Below, piece after piece: positions 45,282 through 53,666 of a stretch of DNA of 64,000 bases; the first letter of the stretch is position 1, and every line of letters begins with the position of its first letter. The DNA is from Nocardia goodfellowii (GTDB lineage: Bacteria > Actinomycetota > Actinomycetes > Mycobacteriales > Mycobacteriaceae): the NCBI RefSeq assembly GCF_017875645.1, contig NZ_JAGGMR010000001.1, positions 7,688,001 to 7,752,000 of the forward strand, written 5' to 3'. Both the position numbers and the translations under genes were made by a program. Under the pieces are notes generated by a model that saw nothing but the letters and a program-made list of their open reading frames with translations, searched no databases and was not told the DNA's origin.

Positions 45282-46061
45282 TCAAGCAGCCGGAGGAATG
45301 AATCGAGACTCGAACTTGTCCAACCGGGCGATCACATCGGCCAGCGCGTCGACCAAGGTGCGATCGCCCAGCTGCGGCCAGCCACCGTACTGGCCTTGGT
45401 CACGCTGCTCGCGCCCGCACAGCTGTTCACGAATGTCTTTGACGTCGCTGCTGATCGGGCCGCAGAAGCCTGCGATGAAGTCCTGGATCTGGCTGACTTC
45501 TGAAGCGCTCATCGGCGCCTCCTTCCTTTCGATGAAAGCCGCTACCTCGCGGCGGAATTCGTGCATGTCGATGCCGGCCGGGTCGATCTTCCCTTCGCGG
45601 CTGTACTCCCGATGGGCCACACAGTCCTGGGCCGAGCGTCCGATGCGCGCCAGAATCGCCGCGCAGCCACGCTTGTAGGCATCCAGTTGTGCCGGAGTCC
45701 AATCGGAGCCGTCACCGCGGGACACGGCCTCGATCCCGATGACGTGGTAATTGGCGTTGTCGGTCGGCCAACCGGGCCAAGAGCCGCGCCCGGCGTGCCA
45801 GCACACTCCTGCGGCAATGACGCGGAAAGTGCCATCGCGTTCCAGAACCAACTGGGCGAGAGGGCCTTCCAGGTCGGGGCGGCCGTATTGGACAATGCGC
45901 CAGTCCTGGCTGCCACCTCCGGCGGTGTGGTGACACAACACACCCCGCAGGTCGCGGAAATCTCCATGGCCGCGGTCGCGCCAACCTTCATGCTCGATCA
46001 CACGCAGCCCTGCCGCTCGTAGCACGTCGGCCAGCCAGATCGGGTCACCGGTCCAAGACAT
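45282..46061 (-). CDS. Endolysin (LysA), N-acetylmuramoyl-L-alanine amidase
   Basis: A 259-residue protein. The N-terminal Amidase_2 domain (about 35-180) has Zn ligands visible as His44/45 in VLCHHTAGGG, a His in REYSREGKIDP-preceding CVAHREY, and Asp in KIDPAGID. Catalytic-type residues lie in NYHVIGIEAVSRG. The C-terminal helical part (about 185-259) could bind the wall or multimerise. It cuts the bond between MurNAc and the stem peptide, acting with the holin and LysB to burst the cell. It is the first gene of the tail/lysis cluster after a 455-nt spacer. Confidence 0.88.
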   Translation of the reverse strand: MSWTGDPIWLADVLRAAGLRVIEHEGWRDRGHGDFRDLRGVLCHHTAGGGSQDWRIVQYGRPDLEGPLAQLVLERDGTFRVIAAGVCWHAGRGSWPGWPTDNANYHVIGIEAVSRGDGSDWTPAQLDAYKRGCAAILARIGRSAQDCVAHREYSREGKIDPAGIDMHEFRREVAAFIERKEAPMSASEVSQIQDFIAGFCGPISSDVKDIREQLCGREQRDQGQYGGWPQLGDRTLVDALADVIARLDKFESRFIPPAA

Positions 46062-46516
46062 CGCGTATTCCTTCGGTGTATGTAGTCGTTTGCAGACTTG
46101 CGCCCTATACCGGGGGCCGTGAATAGCCAGGGATTCGAGCCCGCCTTGCTGGCTCCCGCTCTACTCGGCCTATTGAGATAAGCCGCGTGCGGAAGGTCCG
46201 GAAGAGCCGAGAGAGCGCAACCGGTTTCAGGGAACCAGCAAGCAGGGATTCGTGGTCGGCGCAGATTGGCCGATTAGTGTTGTTCGGACCGAAAACCTTT
46301 GTACGGCAAAGGTTCTACTTGACATTGATCCGACTGCCCGAGCCTATCAACGGTTAGGTGACAAACCGGCAAATCCGACCAACATCGCAGGAAAACGACC
46401 ATTTTCGGTCGGCGCCCAGACAATCGACGCACTCGCGCGGCGGCCGCAATGACTTGCAGCGCAGCAGTATTCGACATTTCCGAGGCGACCTGCGCGAGAG
46501 CCTGAAGCTTCACCGA
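46062..46516 (-). other. Spacer upstream of the amidase without a supported gene
   Basis: 455 nt with lower GC and several short frames, none with a start signal or recognisable motif. The promoter of the tail/lysis cluster may be here, since it directly precedes the first gene. Confidence 0.4.
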
Positions 46517-47254
46517 TCAAGCAGAATCGGAATTCCTTTGAGGTGCACAGAGCTCGATCACATCGCCGAGCCGGTACACAGTCCGGCTGCTGACGACGTG
46601 GCCGGTCAGTTTTCCCCGACGGGCTAACTGCCTGATCCGCTCGGCGGAGATACGGGCACCGAAACTGTCGGACACCAGCCGCGCGAGTTCGGCTGCCGTA
46701 CCCAGCATTTCGTAGGCTTGATTCAACATCTGACGACGGCGATGCCGCACCGAGACGAGCACACCGCACCCTGCGCACCGGACAATGTCGGCATCCGGCT
46801 GGGCGTAAAGCCTCAAACCACACGCGCAATCGCCAACGCTGACACGCGGCTCCGGGCGGTCGATGGTGCGGTACGCCGACCGCATCGCGCTGGACAACGC
46901 GACATCCATACCGAGTACGGCATCGGAATCGTCGGGCACCCGGGGCAAGTACCAGGCGAGGAACCTGGCCTGGTCGACGGTAGTGGCTGGTGCACGCCGA
47001 CCGGCTATGGCCGAAATCGCCACCGAATAGTGGGTCAGCACAGCTCCGAGGTCTCGGAGCGACTTCGCGGCACCGGTATTGAACGGCAGAACCTGTTCGG
47101 TTTTTGTCGTGCGGGCGGAACCCAGCGAACCCGCGGAGGCAATGGAGTCCGCACGGCTGAGCGTGATGTCGAGTTCGGCCAGCAACGCCGGGACGGCCCC
47201 GAGCGCCGCCATGACGGCGGCGCGGCGCTCAGGGTTGAGTGGTTCGGTGTACAT
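46517..47254 (-). CDS. Zinc-ribbon, helix-turn-helix regulator-like protein of the tail cluster
   Basis: A 245-residue protein. A helical N-terminal half (about 1-120), a zinc-ribbon-like segment (DCACG and VRCAGCGVLV, about 148-170) and a C-terminal MerR-like winged helix follow. The last part reads ISAERIRQLARRGKLTGHVV, then SRTVYRLGDVIEL. This layout is common in actinophage proteins. GAAGG precedes the ATG at 47254. Lying upstream of the lysis and tail genes in the same direction, it is a candidate control gene. The 513 nt to its right show no gene. Confidence 0.65.
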   Translation of the reverse strand: MYTEPLNPERRAAVMAALGAVPALLAELDITLSRADSIASAGSLGSARTTKTEQVLPFNTGAAKSLRDLGAVLTHYSVAISAIAGRRAPATTVDQARFLAWYLPRVPDDSDAVLGMDVALSSAMRSAYRTIDRPEPRVSVGDCACGLRLYAQPDADIVRCAGCGVLVSVRHRRRQMLNQAYEMLGTAAELARLVSDSFGARISAERIRQLARRGKLTGHVVSSRTVYRLGDVIELCAPQRNSDSA

Positions 47255-47767
47255 ACGGCCTTCTTGACTAGCGGTCTGGACAGGTTTGATGGACAGCAGA
47301 TCTTTTCTCGATGCGGCAGCCGGATCGCGGAGATGGGCGGGTGGGCGGGCGCCGATACTCACTTCGGAGGGTCGCAATTGCGCGAGGCTGCTATCTAGTA
47401 CATGCAATGACGCGAGCAAGCGTAGCCGCAACTCGCTCACTCCGAGCCGATAGTCGACCAACATGCCTGGATATCCGGCGACACCGACCTCGCATCGAAA
47501 TACGCAATAAATGTGTGCAATCTCGTGCAATCGAGCTGACTCGATCGCGCAGATCAGCCGCGTAGCGCCGCAAGGCAACTCAGGCAACCACGCGGCTCTC
47601 CGCAGCGCGAGGCAGGCCGGAACTTGCTGGGCGAGGCAGCAGCCCGACCGGGATCGATCAGCGCGAGCTTGTGGATCCGACTCGAATCGAGCACCCAGCC
47701 CACCCAGGCTCTACAATGGTGCAGGCGAATGTATACAAATTGCAACATCTTGTTGTAGCCTGGCGCG

Positions 47768-48193
47768 GTGAATGATCAACCACCTTGTCTCGGACTGCCT
47801 GGGTTCCTGCAACCCGAGGACACGAGCGGCTGGCAGGTTCTGCCGGCAACCCTTGCCGCGAAGGCGCTGTGCCAAGACAGATGTCCGCGCGATACCTTCC
47901 TGGCTTGCGCGCGTTCCGCTTTGGTCGCCGGAGCCTGCTTCGGGGAAGAGGAATCCCACGTCGCGGACGGCGTCGTAATGGCGGGAATCGTTTGCCGTGG
48001 TGACGCTTTGACCGAGAAGGCGCTTCGCCGCGTAGTCAAACAGTTCACGGAACCATCGACCAAACGCCCTACCCACTGCCTGAATTGCCGCAAGCCTATG
48101 ACCACCCGCCGCCGGAAGTTGGTCGGCCACGTAGTACATGAAGGCGGCGGACTGTGCACAGGCTGTCGCCGTGCGGAGCAACGATCGGCATGA
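47768..48193 (+). CDS. WhiB-like iron-sulfur/zinc-ribbon protein
   Basis: A 141-residue protein. The Cys cluster C7, C35, C39, C47 (ALCQDRCPRDTFLACARSAL) has the look of a degenerate WhiB domain. GEEESHVADGVVMAGIVC follows, and a C-terminal zinc ribbon has Cys104/107 and Cys130/133. WhiB proteins hold a [4Fe-4S] cluster and regulate transcription with sigma factors. The spacing C-x3-C-x7-C differs from the standard C-x2-C-x5-C, so cluster binding is uncertain. GTG start; just upstream is a small inverted repeat, GCAACATCTTGTTG. Confidence 0.6.
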   Translation: MNDQPPCLGLPGFLQPEDTSGWQVLPATLAAKALCQDRCPRDTFLACARSALVAGACFGEEESHVADGVVMAGIVCRGDALTEKALRRVVKQFTEPSTKRPTHCLNCRKPMTTRRRKLVGHVVHEGGGLCTGCRRAEQRSA

Positions 48194-48333
48194 GCTGACG
48201 GGCACTGCCCGGAATCGAGCTCATCCATCTATCGGCGTATCGACAACGAACACTCCCTATGCACAGGTACCGGCGTGTCAGCGGATGTCCGACGCGCCTT
48301 CGGTGCCTTCGACCGCATTCCAGGGAGGACAAG

Positions 48334-48603
48334 ATGAGCAGCGATCGCGCCGAGAGACTTATGACGACTCGTCAGCGGGAGTTGGTGCTCGCGGTGATCG
48401 GGGCGATCAACTCCCCCGCTAGGCCCATCAGCCCGTATCACGTCGAGCGCCTCATCGAAGCCGAGCTGATCCCACCTCCGCGACTCAGCGAAATCGCGGC
48501 TGTATTGGAAGTATTGGCGCTCCCGGAGGTCGGGTTCCGGCGCGGGGAACGGGCCGAAATCGTGCTCGCGCGCGTGCTCGAAGTGTGGGAGAGATCGGCG
48601 TAG
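48334..48603 (+). CDS. Small hypothetical protein, 89 aa
   Basis: A helical protein (TTRQRELVLAVIGAINSPAR, then ISPYHVERLIEAELIPPPRL) with a winged-helix feel. GGGAGG lies just before the ATG at 48334. It follows the WhiB-like gene in the same direction. A small regulatory partner is possible, but no family is recognised. Confidence 0.55.
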   Translation: MSSDRAERLMTTRQRELVLAVIGAINSPARPISPYHVERLIEAELIPPPRLSEIAAVLEVLALPEVGFRRGERAEIVLARVLEVWERSA

Positions 48604-48781
48604 GGAACGCGCCGGTGTGGTCGGCACGCTGCGGCCAACCGCCTGTACTCGTTCCATCTAACAGCCGGACGACAACGAACACTCTAGGCGGCGCATGGGA
48701 GCCGACGAGGTCACCGTTTTCCGAGCCATCGCCCGCGGCGAATAGCGACGTTTGCCGCGTGCGGAAGAGAAGGGTCTGCGT

Positions 48782-50365
48782 ATGACGTTGTCACGAAGGC
48801 GATTCATCGGTGCCGCGGGCGTCGGAGCTACCGTGTTCGCCGGCGGCGCGGCCGAGGCGACTCCCGGTACCGGCTCACCTGTCTCCGGGGAGGCGCGCGC
48901 ACGAGTCGTCGGGCCCGCCGACCCGGAATATCAGTCGCTGACGCTGCGCGGCTACAACCGGCGCTTCGTCGCTCAACCGTCGAAGATCTTCCTGCCCGCC
49001 AGCGCGGAGGAAACCAGCGACGCGGTCGGGCGGGCTGTGGCCGAGGGGCTGCGGGTGGCGGCCCGCTCCGGTGGGCATTGTTTCGATGGGTTGGTCGATG
49101 ACGCACGGACACAGGCGATTATCGATATGAGCCGGATGAACCGGGTGTATTTCGACGAAGCCCGGCAGGCCTACTCCGTCGACGCCGGCACCGAGTTGGG
49201 CGCCATGTACGAACAGTTGTTCCGTGGGTGGGGTGTGACCATTCCGGCGGGGATCTGTTTGGGGGTCGGCGCGGGCGGATATCTGAGCGGCGGCGGCTAC
49301 GGCCCGCTGTCACGGCGGCTCGGATTGGCCGCCGACCATGTCTACGGGGTCGAAGTCGTCACGGTGGATGCCACGGGAAAGCCGTCGGTAGTGGTCGCGA
49401 CCAGCGACGGACCCGACGCTGATCTGTGGTGGGCGCACACCGGCGGTGGCGGCGGCAATTTCGGGGTGGTGACACGATTCTTGTTGCGGACACACAGCGC
49501 CGCTCCCGGGCGACCGTTACCCGAACCACCCGCGAACATGATGCACGCTCGACTGGTCGTTCCGTTCGCGGGCGAGGAGTCGTTCGTTCGCCTTCTGGAT
49601 AACTATTTGACCTTCTTCGAGCGAAACAGCCAGCCGGACAGCCGGTTCGCGGGTTTGTACGCGCCACTGCACGTCAAGCCGATCGCGGGCGCTTCCGACA
49701 TCCTGGTCCTGCTCGACGCCGATAGTCCCGATGCGCGCGCCTGTTACGACGAATTCGTCGCGGCGGTGAGCGACGGCGTATTGCCGCCGCCAGTCGTGCC
49801 GCCGCTGGAGCTGAAGTCCTACTCCGACACGGTATCTCAGGTCTACTACGCCAAGGGAGCGCAGCCGCCACGGGTGAAAGTGAAGGCGGCGTACCTGCGC
49901 CGGACTTACACCTCAGAGCAGCTGCGCACGATCTACCGGCATATGACCGACGTGCGCTACATCGGTGAATCCCAGCTGGAGTTCCTGCCTTTCGGCGGCG
50001 CGATCAACGCCAGGGCGGCCGATGCGACCGCCATGCCGGTACGCGACTCCTTCATGAAGATGTTGATCCACGCCGCCTGGCGCATCCCGGCCGAGGACGA
50101 GAAATTCCTGTCCTGGGCGCGCCAGATGTATCGCGACATCTATGCCGAAACCGGCGGCGTGCCGGTGCCTGGAGACGTCGATGGCGGCAGCTACATCAAC
50201 TACCCAGACCCCGACCTGCGCGACCCGCACTGGAATACCTCCGGTGTCCCCTGGCACGCCATCTACTTCCGCGACAACTACCCGCGGCTACAACAGGTCA
50301 AGGCACAGTGGGACCCGCACAACATCTTTCGTCATCCGCTCTCCATCGATCCGCCGAGCCCCTAG
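48782..50365 (+). CDS. Tat-exported FAD-linked oxidase, berberine-bridge type
   Basis: A 527-residue protein. It has a twin-arginine signal (SRRRFIGAAGVGATVFAGGA), a PCMH-type FAD domain (about 60-250) and a BBE C-terminal element (YINYPDPDL, then YFRDNYPRLQQVKAQWDPHN). Two residues fit bicovalent flavin attachment: His99 in RSGGHCFDG and Cys159 in GICLGVGAGGYLSGGG. Such enzymes oxidise sugars, alcohols or alkaloid-like compounds with O2. The substrate is unknown. It is convergent with a second enzyme of the same class. Confidence 0.9.
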   Translation: MTLSRRRFIGAAGVGATVFAGGAAEATPGTGSPVSGEARARVVGPADPEYQSLTLRGYNRRFVAQPSKIFLPASAEETSDAVGRAVAEGLRVAARSGGHCFDGLVDDARTQAIIDMSRMNRVYFDEARQAYSVDAGTELGAMYEQLFRGWGVTIPAGICLGVGAGGYLSGGGYGPLSRRLGLAADHVYGVEVVTVDATGKPSVVVATSDGPDADLWWAHTGGGGGNFGVVTRFLLRTHSAAPGRPLPEPPANMMHARLVVPFAGEESFVRLLDNYLTFFERNSQPDSRFAGLYAPLHVKPIAGASDILVLLDADSPDARACYDEFVAAVSDGVLPPPVVPPLELKSYSDTVSQVYYAKGAQPPRVKVKAAYLRRTYTSEQLRTIYRHMTDVRYIGESQLEFLPFGGAINARAADATAMPVRDSFMKMLIHAAWRIPAEDEKFLSWARQMYRDIYAETGGVPVPGDVDGGSYINYPDPDLRDPHWNTSGVPWHAIYFRDNYPRLQQVKAQWDPHNIFRHPLSIDPPSP

Positions 50366-50392
50366 GCCCTCCGGCCTGTCACGCACGCCGGG

Positions 50393-51847
50393 CTAATCTT
50401 TGATTCCCCACCGCAGCCTGCGATCCGGGTCGAGGGTCTGCCGGATGTGCTCGAGCCGAGGCAGATTCCCGGCGAAGCAACGCCGGCCGGTGTCAGTGGG
50501 TTGCACATGGTTGAAGAAGGCCCCCGCGGAGATCGCGCTCACCGCGCGATTGGCGGAGAGTATCCAGCGGTGCGCCTCCTCGGGCGGGTCGGGGGTGTTG
50601 ACAATCCACTCCAGGCACGCGGCGTGGTCGCGCCAGGGGAAAGCGGTTTCGCCCGTGGCGATTTCGCCGACGGCCCCGTCGAGTGGTTCGATCAGCACAC
50701 GTCCCACCGCACCGCTGCGCGCTCGGTCGAGGATCACGTCGACGATGAGTTCGGCTGCGGCGGGCGTGATTTCAGCGACGACGTCCGAACCGGCGATCCT
50801 GGTCGTCCGGGGCTTGGGCTTTTCCCGGTCGAGTTCCCGCATCGCGTCCAGATACAGCAGCGTGCGGCGGTCTTCGGCCGACGGCCGGGTAGCGGCGGCG
50901 TCGAGCAGGCCGGCGACGGCCTTGGCCCCACCACCGCCCGGAGACACGACCAAGACCTCACAGCGGAGGTCGTCGGCGGCCGCGACCTCGAAGCGGGCAT
51001 AGACCCCGCGATCGGCCGTAGGCATCCATTGCGCCCAGCCATCGAGCACGCGAGCCGCCCTGTCGACGGGAAAAGACAGCCGCGCAATGTCTTTCGGCAT
51101 TGCCGGGCACGTGTGATAGGTCAACGAGGTGACGATTCCGGTGCCGCCGCCCGCGCCGCGCAATGCCCAGAACAGCTCCGGCGCGGTGGTCGCCGTCGCT
51201 CGTTTCACGCCGCCGCTCGGGAGCACCACTTCCGCCGAGACCAGCCGATCGCAGGTCAATCCGTAGCCGCGAACCTCGACTCCGACGCCGCCGCCGAGGG
51301 TCAAACCGGCAACGCCGACGGTGCGGCACATGCCCAGTGGGAGCGTCGATCCCAACGGCGCCAGTGCATCCTGTACGGCGGCGATCGTGGTTCCGGCCCC
51401 CACGGTGACCTGGTCGCCGTGGGCGGTGATGCGGTCGAGCCTGCGCACGTCGATGATCAGTGCGCCGCTCGTCGCGGAAGCGCCGACGAACGAGTGGCCG
51501 CCGGCTCGCGCCGCGACGGGCAAGCCGTGCTCGCGGGCGAACACCATGGCGGCCTGGACGTCCTCCGGTGTCGCCGCCTGGACGACACCGAGGGGCATGT
51601 TGCCGTCGAACCGCGGATCGAACAATGCTTTGGCTGCGTGGTATTCACGGTCCTCCGGCAACACGAGCTTGCCCCGGAGCAGGCTGCTGAGCTTTCCCCA
51701 TTCGGCGGATCCGACGGTCGCGCCGGCGGTGCCCGGGAACAACGCTCCGGTGACTCCGGCCACCGCGAGGCCACCTGCGCCGAGCAGCATCCTGCGCCGA
51801 GACTGCCCGGTCACCGTGGGCTTCACGTCATTCGCGCCCACGTTCAT
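50393..51847 (-). CDS. Tat-exported FAD-binding oxidase, berberine-bridge type
   Basis: A 484-residue protein with twin-arginine signal QSRRRMLLGAGGLAVAG. It has His118 in RAGGHSFVG and Cys174 in GMCRTVGVAGLTLGGG, the two possible covalent flavin sites, and a C-terminal LDPDRRLRWGI in place of the usual BBE ending. It is only distantly related to the enzyme at 48782-50365. Both are predicted to be exported already folded with flavin. A short upstream reading frame is coupled to its start. Confidence 0.88.
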   Translation of the reverse strand: MNVGANDVKPTVTGQSRRRMLLGAGGLAVAGVTGALFPGTAGATVGSAEWGKLSSLLRGKLVLPEDREYHAAKALFDPRFDGNMPLGVVQAATPEDVQAAMVFAREHGLPVAARAGGHSFVGASATSGALIIDVRRLDRITAHGDQVTVGAGTTIAAVQDALAPLGSTLPLGMCRTVGVAGLTLGGGVGVEVRGYGLTCDRLVSAEVVLPSGGVKRATATTAPELFWALRGAGGGTGIVTSLTYHTCPAMPKDIARLSFPVDRAARVLDGWAQWMPTADRGVYARFEVAAADDLRCEVLVVSPGGGGAKAVAGLLDAAATRPSAEDRRTLLYLDAMRELDREKPKPRTTRIAGSDVVAEITPAAAELIVDVILDRARSGAVGRVLIEPLDGAVGEIATGETAFPWRDHAACLEWIVNTPDPPEEAHRWILSANRAVSAISAGAFFNHVQPTDTGRRCFAGNLPRLEHIRQTLDPDRRLRWGIKD

Positions 51848-51909
51848 GCTGCCCGGCCGCTAGCTGGAGCCGGGCTTGCGACCACGCTCGATACCGTCGT
51901 GCCTCGCAT
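51844..51909 (-). CDS. 21-codon leader peptide upstream of the flavin oxidase
   Basis: An ATG with AAGGAAGGG upstream opens a 21-codon frame (MRGTTVSSVVASPAPASGRA). Its stop overlaps the oxidase ATG as ATGA. The layout fits translational coupling; the peptide itself may have no function. Confidence 0.4.
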   Translation of the reverse strand: MRGTTVSSVVASPAPASGRAA

Positions 51910-52033
51910 GGGACTTCCCTTCCTTACCGTCTGATGTTGTGTGCATTCCTGTTGCCGCCGAAGCACATTCAGCATCGGACCAATGCCGTATCGCGGACGG
52001 TGACGATCCGAGTGATGCGTGCTCGGATGCGCC

Positions 52034-53503
52034 CTACCGCGAAACCATCGCGCCCGTGTGCAGGGCAATCCCGGTACGAGGAGCGACGGTGGCGCGGAAT
52101 TCACCCGCACCGTCGACTTGGTACACGGGTCCCGTGCAGGAACCGAAGCGCAGACCGCCGTGCATGACATCGCAGTAGGTGCCCGCAGGCAATGACGTCC
52201 GGTAGGCGACCGCGGTGGCAGCGGAATCTTCGCCGTTGAGGACTACGTATCCCGCCCTGCCGCGGCCGAAGGAAATCAGATCGCCGTCGTTGTCGGACCA
52301 ATCGACCACCGGCGTGTCACCCACCTGTTGCCGGAAGCCGACCATGCCGGCGATGCCTGGGCGGGCGTGTTCGCAGAGCCAGATCGGGTTTCCACAGTCG
52401 GCACCGACAGCCCGGCCGAAGGGATCGGACGGCGGTGGCTGATCGTAGCCGGCAAAGGCATAGCTGCTCAATACTTTCGGTCGACCATATGGCCAAGCCA
52501 GCATGAAAGCCTGCGCGAGGGCATAGCGGTCCCCCTCCGCAGGGGCCAGTGTGCTGCCGTCGCGGACGGTGTCGTGGTTGGCGACGAAGACCACCGACTT
52601 ACCGGATGGCAGAGCCGAACCGAAATCGCGCAACTGTGCCAGTCGGCCCTGCCGGAAAGTGGCGCTCAAACTCTTGGCATACCGCAGGTCCATCACATCG
52701 CCGATGCTCAGGTACTCCTCCGGCTGCACGGCTTCGCCCGCGATGTAGTTGACCTCCTGATAGATGTAGGCAGGCCGACTCAGCCGCTGTTGGATCGCGG
52801 CGAGATCCTCGGGGGGAATGTTTTTCGCCGAGTCGACGCGAAACCCGTCGATCCCCAGGGACAGGAGATCGTTGAGGTATTCGGCGATCCGGTCGCGCAC
52901 ACCGTTGTCCTCGGTGACGAGATCCGCCAGCTCCAGCGTCTGGCAGTTGTGCACTTGATACCGGTCCCGATAGTCCTCGATCGCGTCGCCCGCCGTTCCG
53001 CAGTGATGGAAATCCTGGGACTCGTATGGCACTGCGGGATAAGAGAAGTGGCAATAGCGGGCTCCGGCGCTCCCCGTTCCGCAACCCTGCAGACCGGACA
53101 TATTGTTGATGATGGCGTCCGCGTAGACCTGCACACCGGCGGCGTGGCAGCTACGTACCATGGCCGCCAACTCCTCCCGCGTGCCCCAGCGGCTGTTCAG
53201 CGCATACGAAGCCGCCGAATAGCTCTGCCACCACGGAAAGCCCTTCTCCGGATACACCGAGTGCTCTTGTGGCGGGGAAATCTGGACGGCTGCGTATCCC
53301 GAGGGCCCCAGAGACTCCCGGCATTCGCGCCCGATCGACGGCCAATTCCACCCGAACATCTGCGCGATCACGTCGCGCCCCGGCGCTCGGGATTCGGCAC
53401 GAGCCGGTGGCGAGGTGGTGAGACTCAACGCCGCTACCAAAACGCAGAACAAGACCGAGGCACAGATGCCGCGGCGTTCCGGTCCACGAATTTTAATGTG
53501 CAC
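52034..53503 (-). CDS. Secreted alpha-amylase, GH13 (Streptomyces type)
   Basis: A 489-residue enzyme with Sec signal peptide (about residues 12-37, ending PARA). The GH13 barrel has the nucleophile Asp224 in GIDGFRVDSAKN, acid/base Glu250 in YIYQEVNYI and Asp311 in FVANHDTV. Opening VIAQMFGWNWPSIGRECRES matches actinobacterial amylases. Region I reads DAIINNMSG, with Asn where the family has a conserved His (INH). It should hydrolyse alpha-1,4-glucans outside the cell. A C-terminal beta domain is present; no starch-binding module is seen. Confidence 0.9.
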   Translation of the reverse strand: MHIKIRGPERRGICASVLFCVLVAALSLTTSPPARAESRAPGRDVIAQMFGWNWPSIGRECRESLGPSGYAAVQISPPQEHSVYPEKGFPWWQSYSAASYALNSRWGTREELAAMVRSCHAAGVQVYADAIINNMSGLQGCGTGSAGARYCHFSYPAVPYESQDFHHCGTAGDAIEDYRDRYQVHNCQTLELADLVTEDNGVRDRIAEYLNDLLSLGIDGFRVDSAKNIPPEDLAAIQQRLSRPAYIYQEVNYIAGEAVQPEEYLSIGDVMDLRYAKSLSATFRQGRLAQLRDFGSALPSGKSVVFVANHDTVRDGSTLAPAEGDRYALAQAFMLAWPYGRPKVLSSYAFAGYDQPPPSDPFGRAVGADCGNPIWLCEHARPGIAGMVGFRQQVGDTPVVDWSDNDGDLISFGRGRAGYVVLNGEDSAATAVAYRTSLPAGTYCDVMHGGLRFGSCTGPVYQVDGAGEFRATVAPRTGIALHTGAMVSR

Positions 53504-53581
53504 CTTCCTATCGGTACCAGCGATTTCGGCACCCGCTACTCGATGCGGTCATCGCCTCGGAGGTGATTGACAACGGACGAC

Positions 53582-53604
53582 AACGCTGCGGAATCCGCAG
53601 CGTT
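53582..53604 (-). terminator. Rho-independent terminator of the Tyr-Gly peptide/glycosyltransferase operon
   Basis: A 10-bp stem AACGCTGCGG / CCGCAGCGTT with loop AAT lies 62 nt past the glycosyltransferase stop. It separates this operon from the amylase gene. Confidence 0.7.
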
Positions 53605-53666
53605 GCAGCGACTTCCTTCGGCGCGGCCACAGGCCCAGATCAGCCCGCCGCAATAGGGACTCGACG

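Noticed and set aside
19094..47254. tRNA-Leu as the attachment site of an integrated phage ending near 47 kb
   Set aside because: No copy of the tRNA 3' end was found on the right side and no integrase is present, so integration there is not supported.
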